Shown piece after piece: positions 50,711 to 63,410 of a stretch of DNA of 64,000 nt. The notes under the pieces are model-generated. The model was not told the origin of the DNA, made no database searches, and was given only the letters and a program-made list of their open reading frames with translations. The position numbers and the translations under genes were made by a program. How positions within the stretch are numbered: the stretch's first letter is position 1; each line of letters opens with the position of its first letter. This DNA is from Steromphala cineraria (lineage: Eukaryota > Mollusca > Gastropoda > Trochida > Trochidae), in contig OU744731.1 of NCBI GenBank assembly GCA_916613615.1, positions 57,666,289 through 57,730,288 on the forward strand, in the 5' to 3' direction.

Positions 50711-50989
50711 CAAGACAATGTATTTAAACTAAATGGAGCAGTAATAATTCAAATATATAACGTAAAGTTTAGCCATTCCTTTTTCTTTCACAAAATTAAT
50801 TAAAGATGTTCACATAAAATGGCTGCAATGGATTTTATGTTAATCTTGATACTTTGTCCTCTGACTGTGAATGATTTGCTTGTGTAATGAGATTTGTGAC
50901 ACTGTCAAATTAATACATTTAGCATTAATTTACAATTATCAGTGAACATTTTGAAATATTAAATTATCAAAAAATGTGCTACTGCTCCT
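50711..50989 (+). mobile_element. TTAA MITE, copy 5, left end missing
   Basis: The interior from GACAATGTATTTAAACTAAA through CAGTAATAATTCAAATATAT, the ATGGCTGCAATGGATT stretch and TGTGTAATGAGATTTGTGAC matches copy 1. The right end is TGTGCTACTGCTCCT followed by TTAA (50990-50993). About 70 bp of the left end are absent. Confidence 0.85.
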
Positions 50990-50993
50990 TTAA

Positions 50994-52239
50994 TTACCTA
51001 CCAAGACTGTAACTGTCAGTAATGCATTGCATACGGATATATTAACGTTCAATGAATATTAATTTCTTAATTAACATATCAACATTATCTATTTTGGTTA
51101 TAGCAATGAAACAATACCTCAGAGAATTCTAAAATTACAGATAAATGCACACGCAGGACCCATATTTGGAATCATAAAGTACCTTAAGTTGCATACTTGC
51201 TGGTGATTATATGACCAGGAGACGACCATCGTGGAATCAATGACTTTATAGATATAGAATATGACGTCAATGTCATATCATATATCTTTCTCACCAATGA
51301 CTACCTGCGTTTATCTTGTATAAATGCCTTAGGGAAAAAACTTCCAGGTCAAAGCCCGAAATAGCTCCCGGAATAAGATTCTAGCTAACGCTGTACTTTT
51401 TACACATCTGGTCCCTTCATTATTATAGTTATGATAATTAAATAACAAGGTATAGTTTTTTCTTCATTTATTTGATTTTGACAGTACATGTAAATCTTAT
51501 TCAGTGGCAAAAAATGACATAGAATGTTTTAGCAAAAGTCTTACTTAGTAACACAAAGCAGCAGTCTTTTTTAGTTTTATCTATTTATCATAACCAAAAT
51601 GAAATTTGATATTTGGTTAATTACAGTTTTTTATTTAAACATATTTATTCAAGATATGGATATATACATGAATGGATTGGTAAACAAGCTCCAAAGAGCT
51701 TATGGCAAGGCCATTCTGAATACAGTTACACATACATTTGTATGTATTCTGATTTATATGAAATTATGACTTCTTGTGGCCCAGAGCAATATGTGAACCG
51801 TGATTGACTGACAACGTGATAAGTTTGAGTGTTTTCTGTTTTATCAAGTGCAGTTACCTAGTTGGCACAGACGGGATTAATAAATAAAACGCAAATGACT
51901 GTAATGGTGAAATGTGTATTCTTTCTGCAAAGGAATGTATATAATTTGTAAATCATTTGTAATGTTTGTTTTTCCAATAATTCTTCAAAGAGAAATTAGG
52001 TTTCCTCGCCTCTTATTTCCACATTAGTAACACAAGCAGCGGTACTATTCTCAGTGTTTTAAATAAATCTCCTACGGTAAGAGCAAGCATACTTCAGGTG
52101 GTATCGATGATAAGATCAGTTTGTAAAAGAAACACATGATACATTTAAACGTTTTTGCTTTGTCTGTAATTTGATATTAAATCTATTTCTGAAAAAAAAA
52201 TCTTTTCTCTACGGGTTTTGTTTTTTTATATTACTTAGA
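50994..52239. other. AT-rich intergenic, nothing recognised
   Basis: No gene, RNA or clear repeat was recognised. Confidence 0.35.
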
Positions 52240-53780
52240 AAGTACATGTCGATTAAATTGAATTGTCTAATAAAAAACATGAGTGTATGTCATCTTTGAA
52301 TGTTTAATCATATCGATGTTAACATTCGAGATTTTGTGAATTTGGTTGTAGTCATAAATTGTTCTAAATTGTTTGCAAAATTATATATACTTTTTAAATT
52401 TGCATTAATGGTTACAGTGACATTCATCCTTGAAATAACACACAAATATCATGTTTGTCAGTTATCACTACTTCCGTTACTATGAATTTTGGTTAAAGAC
52501 AAAACAGGTAATATTAATATATTAAGCGTTAAAACGTCCAGAAGTGTTAAGTAATTACAAAAACTGTGTTCCATTCTATTATTTTTCATTGAGGATTATC
52601 CAATCAGTTTTGTCATTGATCAGATTGTTTCCCCTTGCCCTTGTTCAAAGTACTTGGGGCAAAACTAACCCCATTATAATTTATAAGGATAACTATCCAG
52701 TTTCACTTTCGGTTAGGAGAGAATAGCTTCATTCAGAAAAAGTACAAATTAATAAAGACTCTTTTGCATAGATACAGGCGGATATCTATCATACAAGGAA
52801 ATGTTTTTATCACTTTCTTCAGTATTACTTTCATGCTTAAACCCTTTATTAAAATTCAGCATGTATAGTATATATGAATGCATGGTGACAAACAATGGTT
52901 GTACCTATACAATAGATTTCTAACACACGAGGTCAGCCTATTGATGAGGAAGAATAAGCTTTGTTTCTTTTCAACTCACACAGTCGTTGTATTGACCTTA
53001 TCTTAACGTCCACTCATCTTGTATTATCATGTATTATCATGTATTATCATGTATTACCATGCACTGAAACAGCATGTGACCACAGAAACACAGGAAGGAT
53101 TAGTATCTGACGTGCAGGCGGTTTATCAGTGATTAGTTCTGTAAATGGATTTGACTCAGCTCTGCTAGTATGGTGCATTGTCAATGAGTTCACAATACGT
53201 TTACAACTGTAAGCTGAACGTGATTGTTATCGTCAACATCAGGATTATTTCAGTGTTTTGCATATAACTGCTTAATATTTCAGTATCTGACTGTATGAAT
53301 TGTTGATGAAATTATTTATTAACCATTTTGTTCAATGCTTTCGGCACTAGTTAGTAAAATCACAATTTTGATCTTAGCTATTTTTGTTATAATCAAAAGC
53401 TTAAAAATACAGGATTCCGATATCATCATTTACTTTGTGAGATTAAATGTAAATAGTTCATATAATGGTTGACTTACTGATGTATGTATTGTGTACCTCT
53501 TGTCACACTCAGCGTGTGGCTATTTTATCTATAGATGGAAAGTGTGATATTGCCGGATACAAAAAACAAACAAGCATTCCTCTTTGATCTGTCCAAGCTG
53601 AGATAAAGAGTCGACCATGTTTCTGTGTAAAAATATGCAACGTGATAGAACACTGACTTTTATCACCACTGTAATAGGGATCTGGTTATCCACAATGGAA
53701 AGTAACATTCTCTTAGGATGAAGTTCATTCTTAATGTAATATCTATCTACTACTAATGCGTCTTGTTTCTTCATTTCAGA
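52240..53780 (+). repeat. Duplicated block F with decamer minisatellite
   Basis: It matches block E (48150-48690) at 52255-52330 and 52925-53320, and block D/G sequence at 53500-53760 (AGTGTGATATTGCCGGATAC, CCTCTTTGATCTGTCCAAGC, GAGTCGACCATG, TTTCTGTGTAA). At 53021-53060 the decamer GTATTATCAT occurs four times in tandem (last copy with one change); blocks D and E lack this expansion. Confidence 0.6.
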
Positions 53781-55819
53781 TATAATCAAATATCAAAAAA
53801 TGATTGTTTATGATTCGAATCTGGAAATTTATTCTTGTAAACATACATGTATAATTGGAAATGCTTACTTTTACCAAATGCTGAATACAGAGAAGAATAT
53901 GCTAGTACTTTGTTGTTTACCAAAGAGGAATGATGTTTTGTGATGTAATTTCTCCAGTAATCTGGATTTTAGTTTGTGCATTTACTTTCACATATCATCA
54001 GAAAACAATAACCCATCTTCTATAGAAGCAATGTAATGTGGAATAGTGTAAATCTTCTCGAAATATTCCATCAGTACCGGAAAAATCTCTATGTAGAAGT
54101 CAAGTTCTGTTTAAAGCAGCTGTGTTTAAAATTCGCCACGTAAAAAAATAGATGCTGTTGTAAGGGTTCAATAGATAGCTAAGTGCTTGTTGTACACCAT
54201 TATTACCACAGGCAAGTGTCATCAAAAATAACTCTAGTAAATATGAGGTAAACAAATTCCAATTTTGCTTGGTTTTTACTATTACCAATTGGTTGCCTCC
54301 TGATTGCGTTACTAGTTTTTTTTTAAATTTTGATTCATTTATCTGCGTTATTAGTTTTACATTAATTGACATTTTGTGTAATTATGTTTTCGGATACTTT
54401 TGTCCCTAGGTTATTTTTTTTGCGCAAAGGGGTGACATATCTTTACAAGCTTTGTAACTCAGAACTTCTCTCATCACATTGTGACCTTAGTTGAAATTGT
54501 CGGGCGTGAACGTTTCCATATTCGTTTTAGAAATTTAAATGTTGCGCAAATCTGGAAGCTTGCTTGTACCAAAACCCACACTGGACACTGATAAATCAAT
54601 TTGAAAATGCATTATAAAATCGAAGACATTTCCATGATTATCAGCATTAATAGAGCAAGAAGTTTTACCATTTTTCTCTAAATAGTTGTTTTTTTCCGTT
54701 TGTTATTTAAGCATTTAAATGTTTCCTGACAATAAACAATAGTACATGGTTTAATTTTCTTTAATTGTTGAAGGTTATACAGTCTTATAATTTACAATAT
54801 GTTAAGTAGTTGATGTTGATGTTGATAATATAAAGGTCGACTTTTGCCATTTAAGAATAAAATAAACGAAAACTTTTCAATAAAGGTAAGAAGTACAACT
54901 GTGTCAATATTGAAGTCAGTATACAAAAATAGGATAATTATATTTCAAACACATTTAAATTGAAGTATTGTGCATACTCCAACTAAAAAATTGTCACAAG
55001 TTGTTGTATTAAAAGTACAGAATAGGTCAGCATTGCTTAAAATTTCTGGCATTTTGATTTCATATATACAATGATGTGTCATATTTGAAAAGTACTCGAA
55101 AACCTAATTCTGATTTTGAACACTTATTGTCAGTACTACCGAAAGAGAATGTACTTTTCACAGTTTATATATCCCCTAAAAGTGGAACAATAAGCTTTCG
55201 AAAGCCGTCGTTAATCGTCCAGCTTAACAGCTTACCAGCTTACCTTCTCAAGTATTTTAGTGACCTATATTCGATCGAAAATGAATGTATACCGCTGTGA
55301 TGTACTTTTTCATCGCTTCAAAAGTATTATCACAGAAAAAATAGCTCAATCTATTCGGAGGATGGCATTAAACTAAGTTTCAAATGTTTTTTGAATGTTC
55401 AGACTTTATATTTTTCATAATTTTTGCCTTGAACATGTAACAGTTATTTTCGTATCAAGTTACGTCCCATGTGAAAATATGATTGAATTAATTTGAAGAA
55501 AGATTTTTAACGTTAACTTTTGACACTGGGCCACTAAAACAATTAAACACCTAATACAAGCTAATCAGGAATGACATTGTTTTCTAGCACTTGATCTCCT
55601 CTCATTATAAGAAATAGTGGAGTTGAATTAACTTATAATATTTAGTAGGTTGTAAAAATGAAACACTCAAGATATGAAACTCATTACTGTAGTTTGAGTA
55701 ATAAACGATGAAATTCTTTATTTGCATGAAATATTGGTCAGGTACAATAGAATTCATCTGACATTCGTCTTCGCTATTTTAAAGATTTGCAATGAGTAAC
55801 ACACAATAAGTATTTTAAA
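53781..55819. other. AT-rich intergenic, mostly unrecognised
   Basis: 54880-54960 (ACTGTGTCAATATTGAAGT, AGGATAATTATATTTCAA) is similar to 59485-59580, suggesting the D-G duplications extend here. Open frames (54100-54372 minus, 55076-55300 plus) have no recognisable domain. Confidence 0.35.
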
Positions 55820-56290
55820 GATCCATGGATCCACTGACCGAGCAGAAAAAATAGTATGCCTTCCAAAAAGATTTGCGGAGGACATAACCCAAAAGATAAT
55901 GTGCAACCACTGATATGCATTTAACAAACGGATGTTAAGGGATCAGTCCGCCTACATGTAATGGTGAAACGTGACGAAGGCCCCTGAATATGTGTTAACC
56001 CAAATAGCAATTGTAAGTCACAACATATAACCTTGAGAAAATGATAAACTGGCTACTATCAAATGGTATCTGCTAATTGGACATATGTTGCGAGGATTAC
56101 AGGAAAGCTTTTTGTGAATGGAGCATGTCAACTGCTATTTTATAATAGTGCTGACGAACTCAGTGGTGATTTTGTCTCTTTTGCTGTATCTTTTATTGAT
56201 TATGAACCTCTATTTTAAGCAGACAGTCCTCAAGTAATTATGCAATCTCAATCTACAGGAATGTCAATTACGAACTTGACATATCAGCTG
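55820..56290 (+). pseudogene. Decayed coding-like stretch, unknown family
   Basis: From 56054 an open frame gives a peptide with TGYYQMVSANWTYVARITG, continuing GKLFVNGACQLLFYNSADEL and SFAVSFIDYEPLF to a TAA near 56218, then in the same frame ADSPQVIMQSQSTGMSITNL and on to a second stop near 56315. Upstream in a neighbouring frame lie TDVKGSVRLHVMVKRDEGP, a stop, and CVNPNSNCKSQHITLRK. The alternation of hydrophobic residues looks like beta-sandwich protein sequence, and amino-acid usage is more protein-like than elsewhere. With stops and a frame change it would be a broken gene or retroposed fragment. I do not recognise the family, and chance cannot be excluded. Confidence 0.3.
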
Positions 56291-56655
56291 CGGTTCATCC
56301 GGCATTCGTCCATGTAACAATAAACACAACAAAGGTTATGTTCCAAATGACATCAGAGTTGCATTTTACCTCATCATATGATATCGAGGCAATTCAAGTC
56401 AACAGGAAGAGTTTGACCATGACCTAACAATAGTTTGTAGTGCGGATATCACCTAAACGATAATATGTTGACGCAAGGACTAAGAGTTTATAATGCTGAT
56501 GCCGCAATAGTGAAGGACAGGGTACTCAAATAAAAGGATTTGACGCTTTTTGGTCAATCTGCTGTCATAGTGGTATACATGTATGTGTGGCGTGTTGCCA
56601 GACGTTTGTTCTTTTACCCATATGTCACATAAGAAATTATTCCAGTGGGTTTCCA
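56291..56655. other. Intergenic, nothing recognised
   Basis: The sequence following the coding-like stretch has stops in all frames and no recognisable element. Confidence 0.3.
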
Positions 56656-57290
56656 AATTGTGTATGTTTATATGGCTTTTTTTATATTGAGCCTAAGCAA
56701 GCTAAGAATATAACTGATTATAGGTGAAACTAGATATAAAATAGGACTAACAACGGCTATGTTTATATAGTTAATGAACTTTATTTACGTCACCAACTTC
56801 CTGATTGGCATAATTTTGCAAACGCTAATAAGTTGTGTACGCAAGTAAAACGAATCTTATCTCACAAAAGATCTGAATGTTGGGACTTGTTAAGCAGATT
56901 AACTCTCTGCCCTCTAGCATTTATAACCTGTTGTTTTGCGAAATACTAATACCCCAAAAACAGCAAAATGTTTTGCTAGCTTCTAGATACCAAAAGGTAA
57001 TAACAAACTCAATCAAAGCAGCATGACGAGCACGTTTGACTGAAGGATGCTCAATGAGAAACACCAGCGTTAGGTCTATGTGTGCAGAGTGATGAGTGAA
57101 GAGTGTTAGTTTATTTACAGATAGGAAGTGAGATTATTGCCAGATACAAAATAACACTTGGGCACTCCTATTTGATCTATCCAAGCTGTTTAAGAAAGAG
57201 TCGGCTTAACATCTGTGTCAACTATTTTAGATTGTGAGCAAACACTTTCGGTTGTTATTTTGACAAATATAAATGATATTCCAGGCAGCA
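56656..57290 (+). repeat. Duplicated block G
   Basis: It matches block D (45420-45960) in order: ATGTTTATAT, TAGGACTAACAACGGC, the CTAATTGGCA/CCTGATTGGCA segment, TCTTATCTCACAAAAGA, TTAAGCAGA, TTTACAGATAGGAAGTGAGA, TTGCCAGATACAAAATAAC, TTTGATCTATCCAAGCTG and GAGTCGGC. Non-coding as far as can be seen. Confidence 0.6.
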
Positions 57291-58445
57291 ACCAAAACTA
57301 ACACAAAGTCCATCCCTTTTAATCTTGTTAAACATGTGTTTATTCCTAGAAACCTGATCTAAAACCAAAATATTGATTGCATAAGTTTTGGAAATCACAA
57401 GATATGCCTATTGATAAATTCATTTTGTATCTAAAATGATACAACAATTACAATAATGGGATGGTAGTCATATACATGTCCGACAGACACAAAAATCACA
57501 GAAATTTATATTTCAGGAATTTCTATAGACTAGATATCATTTCAATACAGAAAAACTACGTATCTTTCATACATGTACACACGTCATCATGGTGAATAGT
57601 ATCCACATTGCTGAAATTTCTAAACAAATATAACATATTGAACTAATAACTCTAAACGAATCTTAATATCTCACTAAAAGGGGATTACTGTCATATATTA
57701 TTTCTTAATTCGCCACGTTCAAAGATATACAGCCAACAAAACTTGAACAAATAGAGAGTAATATTCATTTCTCAGGAAATCATTGATAATCTATGATATT
57801 CTTTAAGTTTGTTATTTAACATAACACAATTCGATATAGAAGTTTCAAGGTGATGCTGCTATGAGTATGTTAAACTCAGTTTAAGAATCAGAAAGACAGA
57901 TATGTGATAATGTCCAGGTTTATACTTTATTGTATACCAGTGTATGACGCTCTGTCACGGGAACGCAACTCCCAGGTCACAACTGGTAAGTGGTTCAATC
58001 GTGAACACAACTTTGCTGAGTGTATTTATCACTATCAATTGAATAGAAGACATCGATTTTAACATTCAAACATATTTCAAAATTATAACTGAATGGATTT
58101 GGTCAAGCATGCATTGTGATTTATAACTTTTCGACTAAAAACCTAAACACCACTTCTCTCATCGAATTTGTGCGTTTGAGTTTAATGATGATTGACTTCT
58201 TTTTGTTTTAAATGACAGCGTGACATTGTAGCGTAGAAACACCAAGATGCATTAACTTGTCACTTTGTTGAATAGTTAATGTCAGTATTAAACTGTTTTC
58301 TGAATAGAGAAAATATAACTCTAAATGTTTCTTCAACAGTTACACCAATTCATTCTAAACTTGACTATGTCGCCAACTTATAACCTCTTCTGTTATTGAA
58401 TACATCCTATATCTTGTCAGGTTAGTGATGATGCGTGACACTTTG
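57291..58445. other. AT-rich intergenic, nothing recognised
   Basis: No gene was recognised. A CACGGGAACGCAACTCCCAG segment near 57957 has a SINE-like or tRNA-like flavour but is too short to call. Confidence 0.3.
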
Positions 58446-58459
58446 TGTCACTACCAATG

Positions 58460-59035
58460 CAATAAGATAAGATAATAAGATAATGTCTTTATTGTCCCAA
58501 GGGAAATTTGTTTTACATCATATATACAGTTCTCCAGTTACAAACAAAGCAAACATAATGTACATGATAATATTATTATGCATAAGATTTGTCTAAATAA
58601 ACATGAACACATCCGATTTAGTCACACCCACATTCACTTGACTAAAACAGAAGTATGACATTAATCAATAAACTGCTCATTGTAGGAACGAACACTGTTT
58701 GGAATAAAAGAGTAGCGAAACCTGTTTGTTCTCCCAGTCGGCATGCGCAGTCTGCGTCCTGAAGGTAGCCAAGAATATTCCGAAAAAAGAATATGTGATT
58801 GGTCACTTAAAATTTTATTTGTTTTCTTGGAAATTTGCTGCTCATAAAAATCGCAGATACTTTCAATTGGAAGTCCAATAATTTTTGAAGCTGTTTTAAC
58901 AGTTTTTGAGAGTTTGTTTTTATTCTGAACAGACAGATTTCCGTACCAGCTCAAGAAATTAAAGGTCAAGATACTTTGAATAAAGGTTCTGTAAAATAAC
59001 CTCAATATAGTTTGATCTATTTTAAAATACCATCA
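58460..59035 (-). mobile_element. 5'-truncated LINE, reverse transcriptase C-terminal end
   Basis: On the minus strand a frame from about 59026 to the stop at 58661 encodes the end of a non-LTR retrotransposon ORF2. It carries FKIDQTILRLFYRTFIQSIL, LTFNFLSWYGNLSVQNKN, the region KIIGLPIESICDFYEQQ and GRRLRMPTGRTNRF ending SFIPNSVRSYN. These match the conserved post-RT tail 'LFY-SFIESVLTFSF--W-G' and 'GRRYR-P--RTNR---SFIP-A', as I recall it from L2/CR1/RTE-type fish and invertebrate LINEs. An in-frame stop at 59033-59035 and a frame change mark decay upstream. The 3' UTR has a TTTCCCTTGGGACAATAAAG motif and a short ATCTT-type microsatellite tail (58462-58486), typical of L2-like ends. Confidence 0.85.
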
Positions 59036-61042
59036 GAACACTCCGCTGTTGTGACTTATAATTCTCGTACCCGCTTCAACACTTTACGAATACTCCATGA
59101 AAAAGTAAATTGTCATATGAAAAGAAATAACCGATCAGTACATTATCCAACGTTTCATAGAACAAGTAATACGTCTGTTAGTTTTTAAATTATACAATAT
59201 TATTTAACAGCTTGGTACGCTGCAGTCAAATACCTATTACAAATATGTCTGTTTCCACCAATAAAACCATTTTGAAACATTAGAACCGGATCGTGACAAG
59301 TATTTCTGTCACTATCAATAGAATTCAATGAAGGGAGGAACATTTGACCATATTGTGTAGATGACATTGATTGGTCGTGCTGTTAATAATATACCTGTCG
59401 AATTTACGTCAAATGAAAAGTGAAAAGAATAATAACTGTCAATGAGACATACATGTATGTTGATCTTCATTGATATATACCACAGCTGTGTCAATATTGA
59501 AGTAGGAAAACAGAGGTACAAAAGTATGTACATGCAAAACTCTTTCAAAAAGAAAGAAGGCAGGATAATATTTCAATGTTTCAAATAAAAATATCTAACA
59601 TCGCAAGAACAGTTTGAAGAATACAACTATTCTTCAATGCATTTAATCTCCATATGGGTAGATTTTGATATTAATTGAAGACCAGATTATATTCCGTGGT
59701 ATTTTTCTCTTGAAGTTGATCACTGCTATCACTAATAAATATCTAAATCTTACAATACTCTTAATTGAACTTTATTCCCTGCATTTAAGTTAATTGTCGT
59801 TTGAAGATTATTTTATTATATTTACATCAATTTTCTTCTGAGCATGATTTTATTATGCTTCAGGAATTTCTAGATAATATCTCCTTGTGATAATTGAAAG
59901 CTTTGTTTCACATTCCCGAAACATATGTGATTATTTTGAAATCTGTATGATTATACGATATTGGAACACAAAGATAGCATTGATATGACACTAAATCTTC
60001 TCAGTTAATTGCTTCTGCTCTACTGCTGTACAAGAGGGCAGGAAGTTTGATTAAGAGTAGAGTGAAATACTGTTTCCTTTTTAGCAGGTTTCATCATTTC
60101 AATACAGACAGTTGTTAGCTGACTTCTTGTAATCTATTAACTATGCAATGAAGGGATGGGTATTGATGCATCTTTTAGATAACTTTATCAACACTGAAAG
60201 TACTGATGTGATTTACATATAAAAGCATTTTATGATTTATGTAATACAGGAATGTCGTTTAGTCTCCTTTCTGGTAACCATAATTAATCATTTGTGTTCT
60301 CAATTCACTGGAGTCAACCACTGATATGCAATGAAGTGGCTACTTTACAAGGTGTTTTCTGTCACTTAGAAGCTTGATAAATAGGTTGCAGGTGAAATGA
60401 ATGTACATATCATTAAATATTAATAAATGCATATTGGGCTTTGTTTGTGAAACACAATTGTTTGCATCGGTTACATGTGTTACATGACTCCATGAAGATA
60501 TTTATTTTGCTTCGATACATTTTGAAACATATTTGCAAAAAGATTTCCCGAGAAAATGTTGCTAATTCTTCTTTAAAACAACATTTTAATAATTAGATTT
60601 CTTAAATAAGCATATCAACAATGCAAGTCTAGACAAGATACACAGGTTTTTAATTCTTTATAGAAACAATCAATGTGTTATTTTTGTTGTGTTTGTATCA
60701 TTAATCATTAGCCTCTATTAACAATAAGAAACATTCATTGATATGCCTTGCACTGACGATTCAACCAGATGATGGAGAATCTGTTCCTAACTTAATGAAG
60801 TTGATGTTTATGAATATTAAACATTTAAAGTGCAGATCGTATGTTCGATGACGTTACACTGGTGAGACAGTTTCAGTTTGGGATTGAAAGTGAGGAAACT
60901 CGGTGTGCCTCATGGCTGCACTGAGGAGTTGAGTTGGTTTAAACGACCAACCATGAAGACTGATACCCGATGTTCGATGATCGATTGAAAATCTGAGCGC
61001 TCCCTCAGCTTTACAGTGGCGCTTTACACATAGTTGTATATA
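59036..61042. other. AT-rich intergenic before the Tc1 element
   Basis: No gene was recognised. 59485-59580 is similar to 54880-54960. The upstream remainder of the LINE may extend a little past 59035 but is too decayed to delimit. Confidence 0.35.
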
Positions 61043-62579
61043 TACTCACGGGCAAAAGAAACGTCACCAAAATATTTTTGGTCTCTTTTTCGTAATTTGA
61101 AGTTACCAAAAGTAGAAAAATGGTTGAATCATCTCGCCCGAACGTAACCAACATACACTTTGCTTTGATTTTCACGAAAATCATGTAATTTGTGTAACAT
61201 TACGAAATTTGCACTAAAAGTGAGAAATCTCTTGCTAAATACCCGTATGATATTCAGGTATAAAAAATGAAGAGAAATGTTGCTTTACATCATTACATTT
61301 TGTGATAGAAAGGAAACATGCCAAGATTGACAGTTGAGCAGAGAGAACGAGCAATTGGTATGCTGGACCTGGGAGCGACTCAGACCCATGTGGCAAGACA
61401 GATGAACTGTTCAAGGCGAACAATTCTGAGATTGAGCAGCCGTTACAGACAAACAGGTAGGACGTCTGACAGGCCTAGAAGTGGACGTCCGAAGGTCAAG
61501 ACCCCCCAGGAAGACCGTCATTTACGACTGTTTCATCTCAGGAACCGTTTCAAGACTGTGACGTCATCCGCCCGAACTGCCCTTGGTCATCCAGTCAGCC
61601 GAAGGACTATTGCCAGACGTCCTCGCCACCACGGTATTAGAGCCTATCGACCCCTAAAGGCGTTGACGTTAACGCCTCAACATCGACGTCAAAGACTGAG
61701 GTGGGCGAGAACGGTACAGCGCTGGCAGGCAAGAAACTGGTCAAGAGTGCTCTTTACCGACGAAAGTCGATTCCAAGTCTTCAAAACTGATGGTAGACAA
61801 CAGGTATACCGAAGACGTGGAGAACGTACACGACGTTGCTGCATCGAAGAGACTGAGCACTATGGTGGTGGCAGCGTGATGATCTGGGGTGGGATTTGCG
61901 GGGATTTAATGACTGATCTTGTTGTCATACAGGGTAATTTGACAGCTGCAAGGTACATCGATGAAGTTTTAAGGCCAATCGCTGTGCCTATCATCCAGAA
62001 TCAGCCACGCACTATCTTTCAGCTAGACAAACCCCACACCTCACAAGGCACGTATCAGTATGGACTTCCTTAATGCTCAGAATGTGACGCTACTACCCTG
62101 GCCAGCTCGATCTCCCGACTTGTCTCATATTGAACACCTTTGGGACCACCTTGAACGACAGATCAACAAGCGCCATCCCCCAATACAGACAAGAGCGGAG
62201 TTGGCACAGGCCCTACAGGAAGAATGGCGAAGAATCCCGATAGCAGTCATAAGACGGCTGACATCATCCGCAAGACGACGTGTTCATACTTGTATCCAAT
62301 CAGGGGGTGACCACACACGATATTGACTGTGTTGAACATTCTGTCGTCATTTTAGAGCCATTATTAGAAAAACGAACGTGCTCGAAAACCGGACAATTAA
62401 CAATCCATGATTAAAAGCTACACTGTGTGACAATACTTACTTCTAATTCACCCTTTTCTGATTCAGAATGTTGTCAATACATTAATTTTTCATATATAAC
62501 TGTAACATTAGCAATATCTGACTTTGTTGTATTTTTATTTGGGAAAAAAGAGAGGTGACGTTTCTTTTGCCCGTGGGTT
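61043..62579 (+). mobile_element. Tc1-family DNA transposon, near full length
   Basis: A 1,537-bp element flanked by TA dinucleotides (61041-61042 and 62580-62581). The 26-bp terminal inverted repeats at 61043-61068 and 62554-62579 share CACGGGCAAAAGAAACGTCACC and differ only near the outer tips. It contains one transposase gene in forward orientation with a frameshift and a small in-frame deletion. Length, TA target and gene content are those of Tc1/mariner elements. The well-matched TIRs suggest insertion that is not very old, but the gene is broken, so this copy is not autonomous. Confidence 0.95.
61318..62326 (+). pseudogene. Tc1 transposase (DD34E), frameshifted
   Basis: The first frame (61318-62073, 251 codons) starts MPRLTVEQRERAIGML and contains a paired-like helix-turn-helix DNA-binding region (about 1-110), a GRPR-like basic linker RPRSGRPK (53-60), FTDESRF with the first catalytic Asp (148), the VMIWGGI motif, and FQLDKPHT with the second Asp (237). 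The family usually has an Asn-Ala-Arg-Pro-His context after this Asp; here residues are missing. Shortly after, a one-base shift moves the reading to the overlapping frame 62060-62326 (88 codons), which has MDFLNAQN, PWPARSPDLSHIEHLWDHL with the third catalytic acidic residue (Glu of IEH), and the C-terminus. Intact relatives are about 340 residues, matching the sum. The protein would cut and paste the element at TA sites; this copy is inactive. Confidence 0.93.
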
Positions 62580-62581
62580 TA

Positions 62582-63220
62582 TGAATAAATGACATTATTA
62601 TAATGGATGAATGAAAAAGGTCTGTAATGTGACTGCTCAGTTTTTGATATCTTTATTGATCTCATTGTCTTCATAATCTCTGAGAAAAAGCTTAAACATT
62701 ATGAATTTTCAGTATCATATTCTATGTGTCTTTAATGCATAAATCATCTCAACTCTTTGATTATCATCGTACAATCTCTGAGTTACTATCCAATTCAATT
62801 TGCAATAAATCATTGTTTTAAGCTGTGAATGTTTCTTTACCGTATATGTTTGATCCTGACTACGATTAAAGGTAAACATAAGAACTTGAAGTGAACATGA
62901 TACCAGCTTAAGTAAGATTTGTGGAAGTGACTTGTCCTTCTGTGTCATTGTTTAGAGAAAACCTAATTGGCTCATTAGTATCGGAAGGAGGATTTACCGT
63001 AACATTCATTTCCGTTGCCAGCTGACTTTAATCATGATGTTGATTCACAGGTTTCAAATCAATTTAGATACAATATCTATTGGCCTCGTCCTACTATGAA
63101 AGCCAGAAAACTCTTTAGTATTTTGATTTAATCAATTATTGATATACAGTTAAGTGACGATCAACCAGATGTTTTGGTCAAATAAAAAACGTATTGTTTA
63201 CGTTCAAGCGAAATATATAG
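62582..63220. other. AT-rich intergenic, nothing recognised
   Basis: No gene, RNA or clear repeat was recognised. Confidence 0.35.
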
Positions 63221-63410
63221 CACATAGCACAGTAGTGAAGTGATAAGCGTGCTGGCCTCTCACGAGTTCGAATCCTGGTGGCAAATCTGAGACCTGGGTC
63301 TTATTCTAAGTTGTGTCCTTGGGCAAGGCACTTTGTCCACAGTGCACTCAGTTCATCGAGCTCCATAAATGGGTACCTGAAATAACGGGTGTACGTAGAT
63401 TAACTGCACC
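63221..63410 (+). mobile_element. tRNA-derived SINE, copy 2
   Basis: tRNA-like head: A-box region AGTAGTGAAGTGATAAGCG then TGCTGGCCTCTCACG, and B box AGTTCGAATCCTGG. The body is better preserved than in the copy at 13331-13490: TTGGGCAAGGCACTTTGTCC, then GTGCACTCAG and AAATGGGTACCTG. A few bases of the tRNA variable region are missing before the B box. The body looks like the Nin/Meta-type conserved SINE core (from memory). The open frame through it is not a gene. Confidence 0.82.

Noticed and set aside
53021..53060. Possible CRISPR-like repeats
   Set aside because: Contiguous decamers without spacers in eukaryotic DNA; a minisatellite.
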